Source: Epiperipatus broadwayi
Lineage: Eukaryota; Onychophora; Udeonychophora; Euonychophora; Peripatidae
Reading direction: 5' to 3'
Length of the DNA: 64,000 bases
Assembly (NCBI GenBank): GCA_028023455.1
Contig: JAQFVV010000072.1
Coordinates: 3,180,501-3,244,500 of the forward strand
Shown here: piece after piece, positions 50,516-62,477 of the stretch
Layout: each line of letters starts with the position of its first letter
Numbering within the stretch: the stretch's first letter is position 1
The notes under the pieces: model-generated
Seen by the model: the letters and a program-made list of their open reading frames with translations, nothing else
What the model was told of the DNA's origin: nothing
The model's database searches: none
Translations under genes and position numbers: made by a program

Positions 50516-52241
50516 GAACCTTTACAACACAAATGTGATTTTAAATGGTAGATGCTATAGGAACACACCCAGCATGATTAAGAAGTAAACTTGAAGAAAA
50601 TATATTATTGATCATTATTATATATTCCTTAAAGGATGATGTGTAATGTTGTTCCATTGCATATTTTATTTTGCAGAAAAATTATCTCCACCCATTGTGA
50701 GATGCATATAGGGTCACATTACAAAGTTTAATCTTTGATAGGAAATATAGTCATCCTTTAAAACTAGTCTCATATACAATCATAGTATTTAAATAGAAAG
50801 TCAAGCTATAATTTCTACTAGGAAAAGAAAATCAGATATCTAAATTTCTACCCTATGGTATTATCGGAGGTTATTTTAATGTTTCCATTCGTTTGTAGAT
50901 GTATTTCAAATTTGCATAACCACTTCCATTACACAGATGAACAAATGCATGAACATTTGAATATATATAAAGTGAGACAAGCCAGTTTGTTGTCATTTTA
51001 CTAGGTGAATAATTTATGATATTGGGGAATGCAAATGAGAAAGGCTGTATATTAATTTGGTTACATATTTTGTCCCAACATAGTGCTTGATCACCACATA
51101 TTTATACTTTAAGGTCTGAAATAATTAGATAAATGATAGCGAGAGAAAGCAGCAGTCTTTGTAATGAAAATAGTTTACTGATCCTTTAATATAATTTACT
51201 CAGTATTTCAGTATCGAAAGTTTCATCATAAATACTAATAAGCTCTAATTCAACAAATGCCAATCTTCCTTAAATCAAAGGAGCATTTTTTAAAAAAAAA
51301 ATATGTATAGGTTGTGGACAACCAATACATATGTAACATCACAATCATCGGCAGTAGTCTCATAGATAATAGAACATTGTGAGTGGAATGTGAAAGTTTT
51401 CATCCAATATGTCATTCTTAATGATAGGCAGAGAAATAAGCAATATCAAAGTAGGTAAAAATGAAGGCAGGACTAGTGTAAAATCAAAGCACATAATACC
51501 AAATTGATAACAGAACCATAAATAAGAGTGAGAAATAGTTTTATATCATTATAAAATGAAGATACCATTTTGTGGTAAATTTTCATAAAGATTAAAAACT
51601 GAGTGCAGCTTAAAAGTTTTTTTCAGGTAGTTTGAACCCTGACCAATCTAACTAACCATCCAGATAGAAAATGGACATCTTGGTGAGAAAATAAAGACTT
51701 TATGGAAATCTGACTGTACAGATAACAGTATATAATCACTCGACTTTAAAACAAAACATGATAGCTTTCACCTATAAGGGAGGTAAATGGGGGTTAAGCC
51801 TATAACTTATCTTTATCTTAAAGAGTCTTGAACTCAAGATGTAGTTTTTGTTAAAGATTTAGCAGGGAAAAATTATTAAATGATGATAACAATAAATTAT
51901 CAAATAATCTGCTCCTTATAAGTTTTTTTTCGTTATTCCTGGAATAAAAAGGACAATCACCTAACAGGTTTACCTAAGTAATAATAAATCATATATTATA
52001 AACTGATGATGGATGTTAATTCACAATTTGGTTACTACATAATTTCTTATATCGGAGTTAAATAATGAGCCAGTAAGAGCACTTTAAAATGCTCTCATTC
52101 AGAACAATATAAAATCTAGCTCTATGATGTATTAATTATGTAACTGAGTATTTTTTAATATATATATATATAATAAATGTTTATTAAAATATAACAATGC
52201 ATTATATGAACATATTTTAATTGTACTATGCTTAAGTGTTA

Positions 52242-52354
52242 TGTCACAGTTGGCAGAATGTCCAACTTGGGATGGATCGTGAGATCCCAGGATCAAATGT
52301 GTCATTCACAGATCTGGCGCTCAGACTTCTTATGAATTCCCAAGCAATAAAACC
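52242..52354 (+). mobile_element. tRNA-derived SINE next to LTR element 2
   Basis: cacagttggcagaatgtcca (box-A-like), ccaggatcaaatgtg (box-B-like), ggcgctcagacttcttatga and attcccaagcaataaaacca. A full-length member of the CTTCTTATGAA-tail family. Confidence 0.75.
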
Positions 52355-52448
52355 ATATGTGGTTTTTTTATTGCATTATAATATTTTCATTTAAAAAAAA
52401 GTATATAAATAAAGATGCAGATAAAACTATTACAATATATATATATAT

Positions 52449-54100
52449 AGTACCTATATTGATATAGGCACATATAATTTTTATCTAAAATTATTATTAA
52501 AGTAATCTTTCGTAAAAGAAAAACATAAAATTAAATGTTGAAGAGTTTATTCAGTTTGTTTTAGAAAAAGATAGGAATTAAATAGTTTTTATTAGTATTC
52601 GTAAAAATATAAATATACAAATCTCTTTTCATTCAATTTTAATTAAAGAAAAAATAATGTTAAAACTAAATAGTAAATTGTATTAAAATATATGTGCGTA
52701 TATATTTGAGATTTGTAAATAAATAAAATGTATGCGAAATAAAAGAAGATTATCATTAAAAACACGGCAATGGCTATTAATAAAATAAAACAACATCTCT
52801 GCATGGCTATTACTAATTAAGCAATCTTCCAAAACACGTTTATCAAAGGATTAATTGATAAGGAATTCGACAACAGATCTTTGCCGGAGATATCAGAAAG
52901 ACAACAAGGCGCAGGTATAAATAGACCTTTTTATCGGACAGTAATTCAGTTTTCACAAATTAATTGAGTTGAGACGATCAGTTCACAAAGTTATTGAGAG
53001 AGTGCAGTTCGGAAATTAATTGAGTCAGCTAAGAAACAAAATGCAGTGCTGAGAATATTTTGGAACGCACGTTCACCTCCAGCCCAGATGTCCGATGAAA
53101 ACAGCAGATCTGCCCGTGAAATAATGTCAGCTTAACATCTTAGAAAATTTCCGTCCGTATCTAATTGTCTTCGATAGTAATAATCGTGAAAATCAGGAAA
53201 CTCAGCAAGGAAACGTCCCAGCCGGCTGGAAGCATTCATACTGGAACCATTCATACTGGAAGAAAACAAAGTGTTAAATCTACGTTCAAAATCCTAGGTA
53301 AAACATTTGCTTATTTTCGTTTATACTGTAATAGCCATTGCATTTCATTAATTCGTGCGAATCCTCCAAGAGTCTAATTATATGAACTCGATATCATACA
53401 TAAATGAACTATTGATGTGTGTGATTAAATTTCAAATGCTATGTAATACTTTAATATTATTATGTGTGTGCATGAGTTAATATGTGCGTGATCCTTATAT
53501 CAATATTATTAGTTAAATTAGATAAATACCAGTGTTTTGTTATGAAAGTAAACAAGAATATTTAAACTAGTTTAGAAATGTCAATTTAAAATATGCGTGT
53601 GTTTTATGAGAATTATAAAATGTTTAAATTTAGTAAATAAATGTTAATAATAAATTATCTTTAAAATTAAACTTTATTTGTCGGTCAATTCTTTTATCAA
53701 TCCTTTTACCAAATTCTTTTTATCAATTCTTTTTATCAATTCTTTTACAATTCCTTTTATAAATTCTTTATCAAGTCTTTTAACCACTAATTAAGTATAA
53801 TCTATTAGTGATTACAAACAACTGAGCTAGTCGTGGATTTAGGCGTTGGGTTAGTTGCCACTATTCAAAGTGCGTTGTCTATTCTTTTAGAATAAGCAGC
53901 TGGCGCCCGTGTTTATACACAAACAAAAAAAGTGCTTTGAACTTGGTGTTGAACTCAACAGTCGAGAAGAAGTTATGTCCTGGAAATGTAACGTTAGTTA
54001 TATACTTTATAGCTATCGTTTGGGCATACATACTCTCCGAGTATGTTCTTCTCTGCCTAAGAGGCCGGTGTTTCGAATACACTTATTTGAATACGGTTCA
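52449..54100 (+). repeat. 5' LTR of element 2
   Basis: Starts (a)gtacctatattgatatagg and ends atacggttca. TATA box tataaata at 52916-52923; AATAAA at 53636-53641. Contains two copies of a 15-bp unit (cattcatactggaa with one extra base) near 53230-53262; the 3' LTR has four. Confidence 0.92.
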
Positions 54101-54102
54101 AA

Positions 54103-54122
54103 TGGCTTTACCCAACGTGGGC
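54103..54122 (+). promoter_or_regulatory. candidate primer-binding site of element 2
   Basis: TGGCTTTACCCAACGTGGGC starts two bases after the 5' LTR, the spacing usual for Ty3/Gypsy elements. The tRNA is not identified. Confidence 0.55.
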
Positions 54123-54447
54123 CGAACTTGTCATAAATGAGAGTTAATTAAATACTTTGTTCTTGTTGAAAATAAAAATCTAAAAAGTTAAATTACGTAT
54201 GTGAAAGTGTTTAATTTTTTAAAAAAAAGAATTGACCGAAAAATTTTTTTTTTCGAAATGAAAAGAGATTTTGACATTTATGCTATCAAATCAGAGACAG
54301 TTGATATTTGGGCGGGGTTAAAGCATTAAGAGCGGGTAGCGAAAAGGACAAAAGTCTGGAGGTAACGTGAGTTTCCGTCTTAGTAAGAAAAATAAATAAA
54401 TAAGTAGTATTTAAATTTAGTTTAACATAAGTGCTAGTACTTTAAAA

Positions 54448-55173
54448 TTGAAATTTTCGAAAATGGATCCAAAAGAAAGCCAAATATATTTAAAAAATCC
54501 CCAGTTAGTAGAAAAGGAGAAAGAAGAAGTATCTGAGACGCGAATGATGATGACAATGATGATGAATATGATGCAAGAGTTCAAAGCAGAATTGATAAAA
54601 GAACTCAAAGCAGAATTGAAGGAAGAAATTAGTCAGGTTAAAACAGAAATTAAAGAACTCAGAGCAGAAGTAAGAGAAATAAGATGTGAGATAAAGGTAA
54701 AGGTAGAGAAGAACCAAGAAGTTATAGAGTTAGATTTAATTAAAGAAAGTCAGGAAGTTGAAAAGGAAGTTGAGGTGATAAAAGACATAGAAATTGAATT
54801 AGAATCAGATAGCGTTGTGATAAATAAAGTAGACACAAATGTAGATCAAGAAATAGAAGAAAAACATAAGTTCAAGGTAGTAGATAGTGTAGAAAAGTTT
54901 TTACAAAAATTTAAAAAGGTTAAAGTAAACGTTCACATTCGCTGTAGACGTAGATTTAAAACAAAGAGGAAGCGTAAGAAAAAATATTCACGATTGGGAA
55001 AAATACGGAGGTCTGTAAAGCTTAAAAGTTTTCTAATTTACAAGACAGAATATAGAACGGAAAGAGAAAGAGATAAAATAGATTTTAACCAAGAAATAGA
55101 AGTGAGAATATGGAGTATGATTTATATTATAAAATTAGTAGAAAGAAAAAAGGAACCACCTGACATAGTTTAA
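54448..55173 (+). CDS. unassigned ORF of LTR element 2 (coiled coil plus basic tail)
   Basis: 241 codons, intact. ATG 54463 (sixth codon, MDPKESQ) is an equally good start. Residues 33-42 are mostly Met, from an ATG run. Residues about 44-120 are a charged heptad-like region rich in Glu, Lys and hydrophobics (EFKAELIKELKAELKEEISQ), a predicted coiled coil. Residues 165-191 are a strongly basic cluster (RCRRRFKTKRKRKKK) suited to nucleic-acid binding or nuclear import. Position after the primer site is that of gag, but no capsid motif or zinc knuckle is recognisable. It may be a reduced Gag or a protein unique to this element. Function unknown. Confidence 0.6.
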   Translation: MKFSKMDPKESQIYLKNPQLVEKEKEEVSETRMMMTMMMNMMQEFKAELIKELKAELKEEISQVKTEIKELRAEVREIRCEIKVKVEKNQEVIELDLIKESQEVEKEVEVIKDIEIELESDSVVINKVDTNVDQEIEEKHKFKVVDSVEKFLQKFKKVKVNVHIRCRRRFKTKRKRKKKYSRLGKIRRSVKLKSFLIYKTEYRTERERDKIDFNQEIEVRIWSMIYIIKLVERKKEPPDIV

Positions 55174-56130
55174 AAGTTAGTAAACGGGCGGAATAGTAAA
55201 GGAAATAAACAAAAAGGACCGGAAATGGACTATGAGTCTAATATAATTATTTTGACGTAGGTGAAAAGCCTGAATTGGAATTTCGCTATTTAAAATGATG
55301 GATTGTTTTATCAAATAATAATAATGGAGGCTTCGCAAAATAAAAGATTTTTTTTCTCCACGCACATATTAATTAAGGAAATGTTCGTAAATAAACAGTT
55401 CAAATAAATAAAAATCAATAAAATCAAGTTAAATAAATGGGTCAAATTAATGATATAAAAGTAAAGTGGTAGATTTAAATAAATGAATAAAATAACGGAA
55501 ATACATAAAATAAAAACAAGTTAAATAAATAAGTATAATATATCTGTAGAAAATAAATAAAATATTCGTAGTAAAATAAAATAGTTCTTTGAATATACGC
55601 AAGTTAAAATAAAAGTTTGTTTTGAATACCGTAAGTTAAGAAAAGGATGTAAATAAATTGTTTAAAATAATCAAGATAAAAAAAAAATCTCTAGTAAAAT
55701 AATAATGAATGAATCATAATAAAGCAAAATAGTTTTTTTTTTCTGAGTACACGCACATTAATATATAAGTTAAAGTAATGGGTTTAAAGTAATATAAATA
55801 AATATGTGTCCGTGATAGTTTCAAAATAATATTGTAGCATAAATAAATATGGGTAATGTTCGTATGGGTTTAAAATAAGTATCGTAAAACTAAATATATA
55901 AATAATGTTCGTAATGAATTTAAAAATAATATAAATGAAAGTCAATCTAAGTTGTATTAGGAGTGTATAAGGGTTCGAATCTAAAGGGATGAGGGTAGTA
56001 TTGAAATAAGTTAGATAAGGATTAAGTTTAAAGCTCTCGACTGGATAAATTCTAGCACCCGTAACGGATTGGCCGGGATCATTCCTCTTTTAAAAAGCGC
56101 ACTGGCAACAACCAGAGTAAGTCGTACCTC
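55174..56130 (+). other. internal non-coding stretch of LTR element 2
   Basis: AT-rich region with recurrent ataaata/aataaat and gttaaa words, about 800 bp, no open frame of note. It occupies the place where pol would be expected. Confidence 0.6.
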
Positions 56131-56316
56131 GTTTTCCAAAATGTAAGTCGGAAATGGACAGTTGAAAATTCCTGCCATTGTAGCTGCTTAGTCAAAGTCC
56201 GATCAAGAGAATCGGCAATCGTTTTCCATTGCGTAAGTCGAAAATGGACAGTTGAAATTCCTGCCATTTGCAGCCACCTTTTCTTAGTCAAAGTCCGATC
56301 AAGAGAATCGGCAGCC
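56131..56316 (+). repeat. 90-bp tandem duplication inside LTR element 2
   Basis: Two copies starting at 56131 and 56221 share gttttcca, gtaagtcg, aaatggacagttga, attcctgccatt and agtcaaagtccgatcaagag followed by aatcggcag/a. The copies differ slightly. It sits 3' of the ORF; its role is unknown. Confidence 0.85.
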
Positions 56317-56549
56317 GAAGCTTCGTTTACAAAAGATCCCTACGCCACAAATTTAGTTTGTCCTCGTGGTCATTATCCAGGACGAACATTGTAAGCAATG
56401 TTACCAGCATAGAAAGAAGAAAAGCATAATTGGAGATTGCCCTTAGCATAGAAAAGATAAGATACCAAAAGCAAACTTAGAAAGAATAATAAATTAAGAT
56501 TTAATGTTGTCAGAGATAAAATGGTCAAAAATGACGCATTTTACTCTCA

Positions 56550-56567
56550 AAAGGAAGGGCGGTGTAA
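56550..56567 (+). promoter_or_regulatory. purine-rich tract before 3' LTR of element 2
   Basis: aaaaggaagggcggtgtaa ends just before tgtacc. A candidate plus-strand primer site. If the LTR really starts at tgtaatgtacc the tract ends at 56562. Confidence 0.55.
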
Positions 56568-58259
56568 TGTACCTATATTGATATAGGCATATATAATTTT
56601 TATCTAAAATTATTATTAAAGTAATCTTTCGTAAAAGAAAAACATAAAATTAAATGTTGAAGAGTTTATTCAGTTTGTTTTAGAAAAAGATAGGAATTAA
56701 ATAGTTTTTATTAGTATTCGTAAAAATATAAATATACAAATCTCTTTTCATTCAATTTTAATTAAAGAAAAAATAATGTTAAAACTAAATAGTAAATTGT
56801 ATTAAAATATATGTGCGTATATATTTGAGATTTGTAAATAAATAAAATGTATGCGAAATAAAAGAAGATTATCATTAAAAACACGGCAATGGCTATTAAT
56901 AAAATAAAACAACATCTCTGCATGGCTATTACTAATTAAGCAATCTTCCAAAACACGTTTATCAAAGGATTAATTGATAAGGAATTCGACAACAGATCTT
57001 TGCCGGAGATATCAGAAAGACAACAAGGCGCAGGTATAAATAGACCTTTTTTATCGGACAGTAATCAATTCCACAAATTAATTGAGTGAGTTCAGTTCAC
57101 AAAGTTATTGAGAGAGTGCAGTTCGGAAATTAATTGAGTCAGTTAATAAGCAAAATGCAGTGCTGAGAATATTTTGGAACGCACGTTCACCTCCAGCCCA
57201 GATGTCCTATGAAAACAGCAGATCTTCCCGTGAAATAATGTCAGCTTAACATCTTAGAAAATTTCCGTCCGTATCTAATTGTCTCCGATAGCAATAATCG
57301 TGAAAATCAGGAAACTCAGCAAGGAAACGTCCCAGCCGGCTGGAAGCATTCATACTGGAAGCATTCATACTGGAAGCATTCATACTGGAACCATTCATAC
57401 TGGAAGAAAACAAAGTGTTAAATCTACGTTCAAAATCCTAGGTAAAACATTTGCTTATTTTCGTTTATACTGTAATAGCCATTGCATTTCATTAATTCGT
57501 GCGAATCCTCCAAGAGTCTAATTATATGAACTCGATATCATACATAAATGAACTATTGATGTGTGTGATTAAATTTCAAATGCTATGTAATACTTTAATA
57601 TTATTATGTGTGTGCATGAGTTAATATGTGCGTGATCCTTATATCAATATTATTAGTTAAATTAGATAAATACCAGTGTTTTGTTATGAAAGTAAACAAG
57701 AATATTTAAACTAGTTTAGAAATGTCAATTTAAAATATGCGTGTGTTTTATGAGAATTATAAAATGTTTAAATTTAGTAAATAAATGTTAATAATAAATT
57801 ATCTTTAAAATTAAACTTTATTTGTCGGTCAATTCTTTTATCAATCCTTTTACCAAATTCTTTTTATCAATTCCTTTTTATCAATTCTTTTACAATTCCT
57901 TTTATAAATTCTTTTTAACAAATTCTTTATCAAGTCTTTTAACCACTAATTAAGTATAATCTATTAGTGATTACAAACAACTGAGCTAGTCGTGGATTTA
58001 GGCGTTGGGTTAGTTGCCACTATTCAAAGTGTGTTGTCTATTCTTTTAGAATAAGCAGCTGGCGCCCGTGTTTATACACAAACAAAAAAAGTGCTTTGAA
58101 CTTGGTGTTGAACTCAACAGTCGAGAAGAAGTTATGTCCTGGAAATGTAACGTTAGTTATATACTTTATAGCTATCGTTTGGGCATACATACTCTCCGAG
58201 TATGTTCTTCTCTGCCTAAGAGGCCGGTGTTTCGAATACACTTATTCGAATACGGTTCA
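56568..58259 (+). repeat. 3' LTR of element 2
   Basis: Matches 52449-54100 throughout with scattered substitutions, and carries four instead of two copies of the 15-bp repeat (57346-57405) plus an extra tttttaac segment near 57910. TATA box at 57035-57042. Ends ggttca before (AT)n. Confidence 0.92.
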
Positions 58260-58329
58260 ATATATATATATATATCTTTGACAAACTACAACTGTCTATG
58301 ATCAAAATGTTTCACAAGTAACAAAAAGC

Positions 58330-58542
58330 ATATATAATTCTTTTGTATGTTAATTCATATGCATAATGAAGTAGTTTCTTCTTTTTTCTTTATATCATAT
58401 TGAATTTTTGGGGGTAACACCACAATCAAAGCTCTGATTTGCGGTGCTTGCCAGTTAAAGTGTATTCAGCTGTATGATATAAAGCGAAGAAAGAAACCAC
58501 TTTGTTATGCATATGAACTAACGTATGCAAAAGAATTGCATA
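58330..58542. mobile_element. palindromic MITE, about 75-bp arms
   Basis: The left arm (58330-58404) and RC of the right arm (58465-58542) share aattcttttg(t/c)at, ttcatatgcataa and gtttctt..ctttatatcata. No ORF. Confidence 0.8.
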
Positions 58543-59062
58543 GTCATGTGAAGGAAAAATTAATACTAATAAGCACATATATAAAAATATATCAATAGTT
58601 CTTATGATGTGATAGGTTCAGGAAGGAGTAGAAAAATGTGAAACAATATTGATTTATTGCTTAACTGTACTGTCCTTTGCTAAGAGATTTTTTTGAGTCA
58701 CTGAACGAGCTTTTTAGCAGATTGCTTAATGAATATATATGAAAAGAATATTATAATTTTCATTATTGATTTAATTATTGAAATATATATTTAGCTCTTC
58801 CAGAACGAATGTGTAAGTTTGCATATATATATTTCAGTTTTAGAGAAGAATAGAGAAAGGAAAAAATATTTAAAATTATTACATACATGCATAAATATAT
58901 TTAGGCCATATTAATTTCAGAACTCAAACATGCATCTACAACTAAAGATGGAATTATTACTATTTGATTTACAAATGTCAAATCTTTTCTACTCATAACC
59001 TTGACATCAACCACTTTGGATCAATACACTGATATTTATTAGTAATCATTTGTTAGGTTAGA

Positions 59063-59168
59063 GCCCTGTACAGTTTGGTGCAGGGGTAGAGCATCCAAGT
59101 TGTAATCAGGGATGGTGTTCACAGGTCTGGTCGTCAAACTTCTTATGAAATCCCAAACATTAAAACTA
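59063..59168 (+). mobile_element. tRNA-derived SINE
   Basis: cagtttggtgcaggggtaga gives a box-A-like head; tail gtcgtcaaacttcttatgaa then atcccaaacattaaaac, same tail family. Confidence 0.7.
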
Positions 59169-59289
59169 TTAATCTTCTTTAAAAAAAAATTAGATTAGAA
59201 ATCATCATATCCTTCCTAGCTCAAACAAAACATTTACATTTTTATGGTATTATTTAGATAGGTAGGTATTTTGTTTTATGTTGTTCATT

Positions 59290-59380
59290 ATATTATAGCT
59301 CTGAAGAAGATTGCAGGACAGTCAAAATATAAGATTAGGCATAAATATAAATCAATAAAAGCTTTTTGCTAAAAAGTGTT
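59290..59380 (+). repeat. dispersed repeat, gaagaagattgcaggacagtc motif
   Basis: agctctgaagaagattgcag then gacagtcaaaatataag. Same family as 37681 and the foldback at 20221. Confidence 0.55.
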
Positions 59381-59490
59381 CAAATTAATGGATAAATTGT
59401 ATTTATATAATTTACATATTAAAACATAGTGCATTTAAGGTCTACCCATCCCTTGCATATATATGTAAATGGATTATTTTCCTTTACATT

Positions 59491-59850
59491 AGGGGTCAGA
59501 ATGACTAAATGGTTAACATGGGTATGATGACAACCTTGGCCCTAATGAGGGCTTTGAAAATTCCATCATCAGATTTTCAATGAAATGGATGGCTGAAGAG
59601 TTATGAGTAGTCTGAATCCTGTCCATTAAAGTATGAAGATTGGCTATTTTAATATAAAGCTCAACACTGATTGTATATATGTGTGTGGAGATAGTAATGT
59701 GGACCAACTGATGATTGCTGGTTTAGCATGAAATACGTTTAATGATGATTATTTATCTTTTCAACATGTGTATGATCAGGTGGGTCAGCAATATGAGATG
59801 GCATAGAGAGTTGAAAGTCGTGTGAAAGTCTGAGTTCAAATCCTTATATA
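59491..59850 (+). repeat. family C element, long copy
   Basis: aggggtcagaatgactaaat, gaccaactgatgattgctgg, tttagcatgaaatacgt, and the end gaaagtctgagttcaaatcc with a box-B-like motif. Opposite in orientation to 62711-62895 on the other side of the RYK exon 62478-62563. Confidence 0.8.
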
Positions 59851-59906
59851 TTATAATAAATTACAGTAAAATAAAGAAAATGGTGAATTTGGTAATAATT
59901 CAATAC

Positions 59907-60063
59907 GATTTTTCTTTTAGATATACTTAAAATTTAATCTACAACATTTTTGAAACATATAAATAATTGTAGACTGCTTATTCAGCACAAAACGCATCTT
60001 GGAATTTTGCATGCCGACAATTTGTGCTGAAGTGAGAGTTTTAAGTACATCTAAAAGAAAAAC
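59907..60063. mobile_element. small MITE with about 24-bp inverted ends
   Basis: Left gatttttcttttagatatac and RC of the right end gtttttcttttagatgtact; both continue ttaaaa. An inner pair (cagcacaaaa / tttgtgctg) adds a second stem. Confidence 0.75.
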
Positions 60064-61078
60064 AACAACTAAATATGGATAAAGTTCTTTGCTTTGGTTT
60101 AATATTTAATGCAATGGCCTAGTGACAATACCTGGATGAAAGTTGCAGATAGTAAATAATAGTGTTTACAATAACTTTAACACAATTCATTCTATGAGAT
60201 ATGTTTAGAATAAAGCAATCCACACACAGACAGTTTTAAAACAAACAATTTTCTCACATTCTTTTAATTTATGGCTAGATCAAGATCGCTTTCATTTATG
60301 TACGAATTTTTAAGTTGGCTTCTTTACATGTTTTCTAATATTCCAATATCAATTAGGAAAGTATTTGAGTTAAACCAAGTTATTTAAATATTAAAAAAAA
60401 AAGAGAGAAAAAGATGAAAGGGTAAAAAGTAATTTATTATTGATCTCATCAGTAAATGTTTTTTTTTTAAAAAGATATTCTAGTTATTTCTACAGGCAGG
60501 CTTGTTCAACATCTGTATCATTTTTGCGATATTTTAAACCATAGTTATATTTTTGAGATAGTTTTAGGTAATGAGTATTTTCTTTCTAATAAGATTAAAT
60601 TGACATTTTTTCTTGTATTTTAACATAAGACAGAGCTATTTTTTTTTTTTTTTTGGGCATTAAATATTTCCTTCTAATTGAACTCTTCTTATTCAAAGCA
60701 CGTAGATTATTGGAATTTTTCAAAATTCATTTTTCTAACCCTATTTTAACACATCTATTTAATATTTATCCAGAATTCCTCATATGACTAGTTTAATTTT
60801 TTTTGCAATTGGTTACATCAATTTCTCTTAGTTCATTTTTTCAGCTGTCTCATCTTTCATTCTTTAAATTCTATTATTGTTCTATTAAACTTTATTATAA
60901 AAAAATATCATCGCTTTCATTTTTTTTTTAAATTTCTTTATTCTACAATTATTTTTCATAATTTTTCATATCAATTGATATCCCAATACATTACTGAACT
61001 TATCATCTCTACTTATTTGATTTATAACTTCATTTGCCATTGTTCAAGATCTTAAATTGCTCTTTGTGATTTAGTTGT

Positions 61079-61170
61079 TGTAATGATGGTCTCTGGACCT
61101 TAAGGTCTATGGATCAACTCAGTCACTTCTGGTGCTGCAACTTCATATGACCTCCCAAGCAACAAACCAT
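61079..61170 (+). mobile_element. SINE fragment, tail part
   Basis: tctatggatcaactcagtca (degenerate box B) then gctgcaacttcatatgacct and cccaagcaacaaacca. Diverged copy of the CTTCTTATGAA-tail SINE. Confidence 0.5.
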
Positions 61171-62477
61171 TTTATTTTTTTCTCTTATAAAAACCATATT
61201 CCGGCTCTCCTTTAGATTTCTTTGTATTCTTTATTATCAGTATTGTCTTATGGGTATTGCTCCATGTCTACAAGTATCTATTCCGGTGTCTCTGCCTTGA
61301 TGGGTTACTGCTACTCACCACTGTACTAAACCATACAAAGCAATTACGAGCACATACATACCCACACTCTCAAGTTCGTCAATATAGTTTAATGTTTTTT
61401 TCCAGTATTTGAAAACTTTTAAAAACTATATGACAAAATAAATAGGCCTATATATACAAAACTAACTTTTTAAATAAATAGTCAAGGAAAAGCCCTCTCC
61501 ACCAAACCCTCATAATGAAGAAAAGACAGTCAGGCTTGACAAATGCTGCGTCGTTTAGACAAATGTATTTCAGCTAAGAGACATCCATTTACTGACCAAT
61601 ATTGAATGATTAGCTGAATTGGCTAGGAGTTAAATGCCTGAGAGAAAAATACTGAGTTTTGTGAAAAGATTTCAAGATTTCGATTGGATTTGAATCCAGG
61701 CCATGGGCTTAGTGGACAAATGCAATCTCAGCATGACAAGGAAGGTTCGTCTATCAATTAATTAATTGCACTAATGCTATTCTTTCTATGAAAGATGAAT
61801 AAACGACTTTTTGTAATTAATCTACTCATAAATGATAATTTGCGCATTTAATAAACAATAAATAATGTAAAAAACTTCTAGATAGTAGAAGGAAAAAAAC
61901 TGAAGTATTATTTAATAATCGATGAACAAAAAAGAGCATTAAATAAATCTTAAATTTCAAAAGTGCACTTTGAAAGCAATATTTTAATAAAATTAATTAC
62001 TGCACAATTAAAAACAAGAGAAAAGCTTAAATAAATAAAACAGATTATGCAAAGAAAAGAGAACAAAGGATGAATTTATGGAAAGCAATTGTGACTTTAA
62101 AGGGGAGAGGGGAAACAGGTGCATTATAGGAACACAAGTGCATATGGACATTTACAGACTTACATTGTGACTGGGGGGTGCACCTTCCCCCCTCCAATGC
62201 TGCCCCTTTACAAGGAACACCGATGGCTATTAGTGGAAAAAAATCATAGTTAAAAAAAAAACAAGTTAGTAAAAAGAATAAAAACAAAGAAATGACACAT
62301 TAGAAAACAAAACAAAAACAAGAGAAATAATAACTAAAAATAATAATTACATATATAATTAGTAAAAAAAAAAAAAGGACAAAAGAAAAAAAAGTGATAT
62401 TGATTTTGAAAAGAAGAATATGTTGATTTCTACAAAATTATAAGAGTAGGCTAATAAATTTATAAGTTGAAACATAC

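Larger units (their letters stand above)
52449..58259 (+). mobile_element. LTR retrotransposon 2: long LTRs, one unassigned ORF, no Pol (5.8 kb)
   Basis: Direct LTRs of 1.65 and 1.69 kb flank a 2.47-kb interior with a primer-binding-like site, one 241-codon ORF, a long AT-rich non-coding stretch, a 90-bp tandem duplication and a purine-rich tract before the 3' LTR. No protease, RT, RNase H or integrase motif is visible. LTR pair identity is high, though lower than in element 1. Inserted in (TA)n, antisense to RYK. The 5' LTR starts agtacc where the 3' LTR has tgtacc (or tgtaatgtacc), so the first bases of the 5' LTR are changed or lost. Confidence 0.88.
45813..62477 (-). other. largest RYK intron (16.7 kb) with LTR element 2
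   Basis: Phase-1 intron containing an RTE LINE relic (46700-47910), two family C copies and their foldback version, a purine-rich tract, LTR element 2 (52449-58259), two MITEs and SINEs. The parts 50560-52200 and 60070-61070 show nothing recognisable beyond AT-rich or T-rich DNA. Confidence 0.85.

Noticed and set aside
53879-54140. Short frames on both strands at the LTR end of element 2, repeated at 58038-58301
   Set aside because: Repeated simply because the LTR is repeated; frames overlap on both strands and lack features of proteins.
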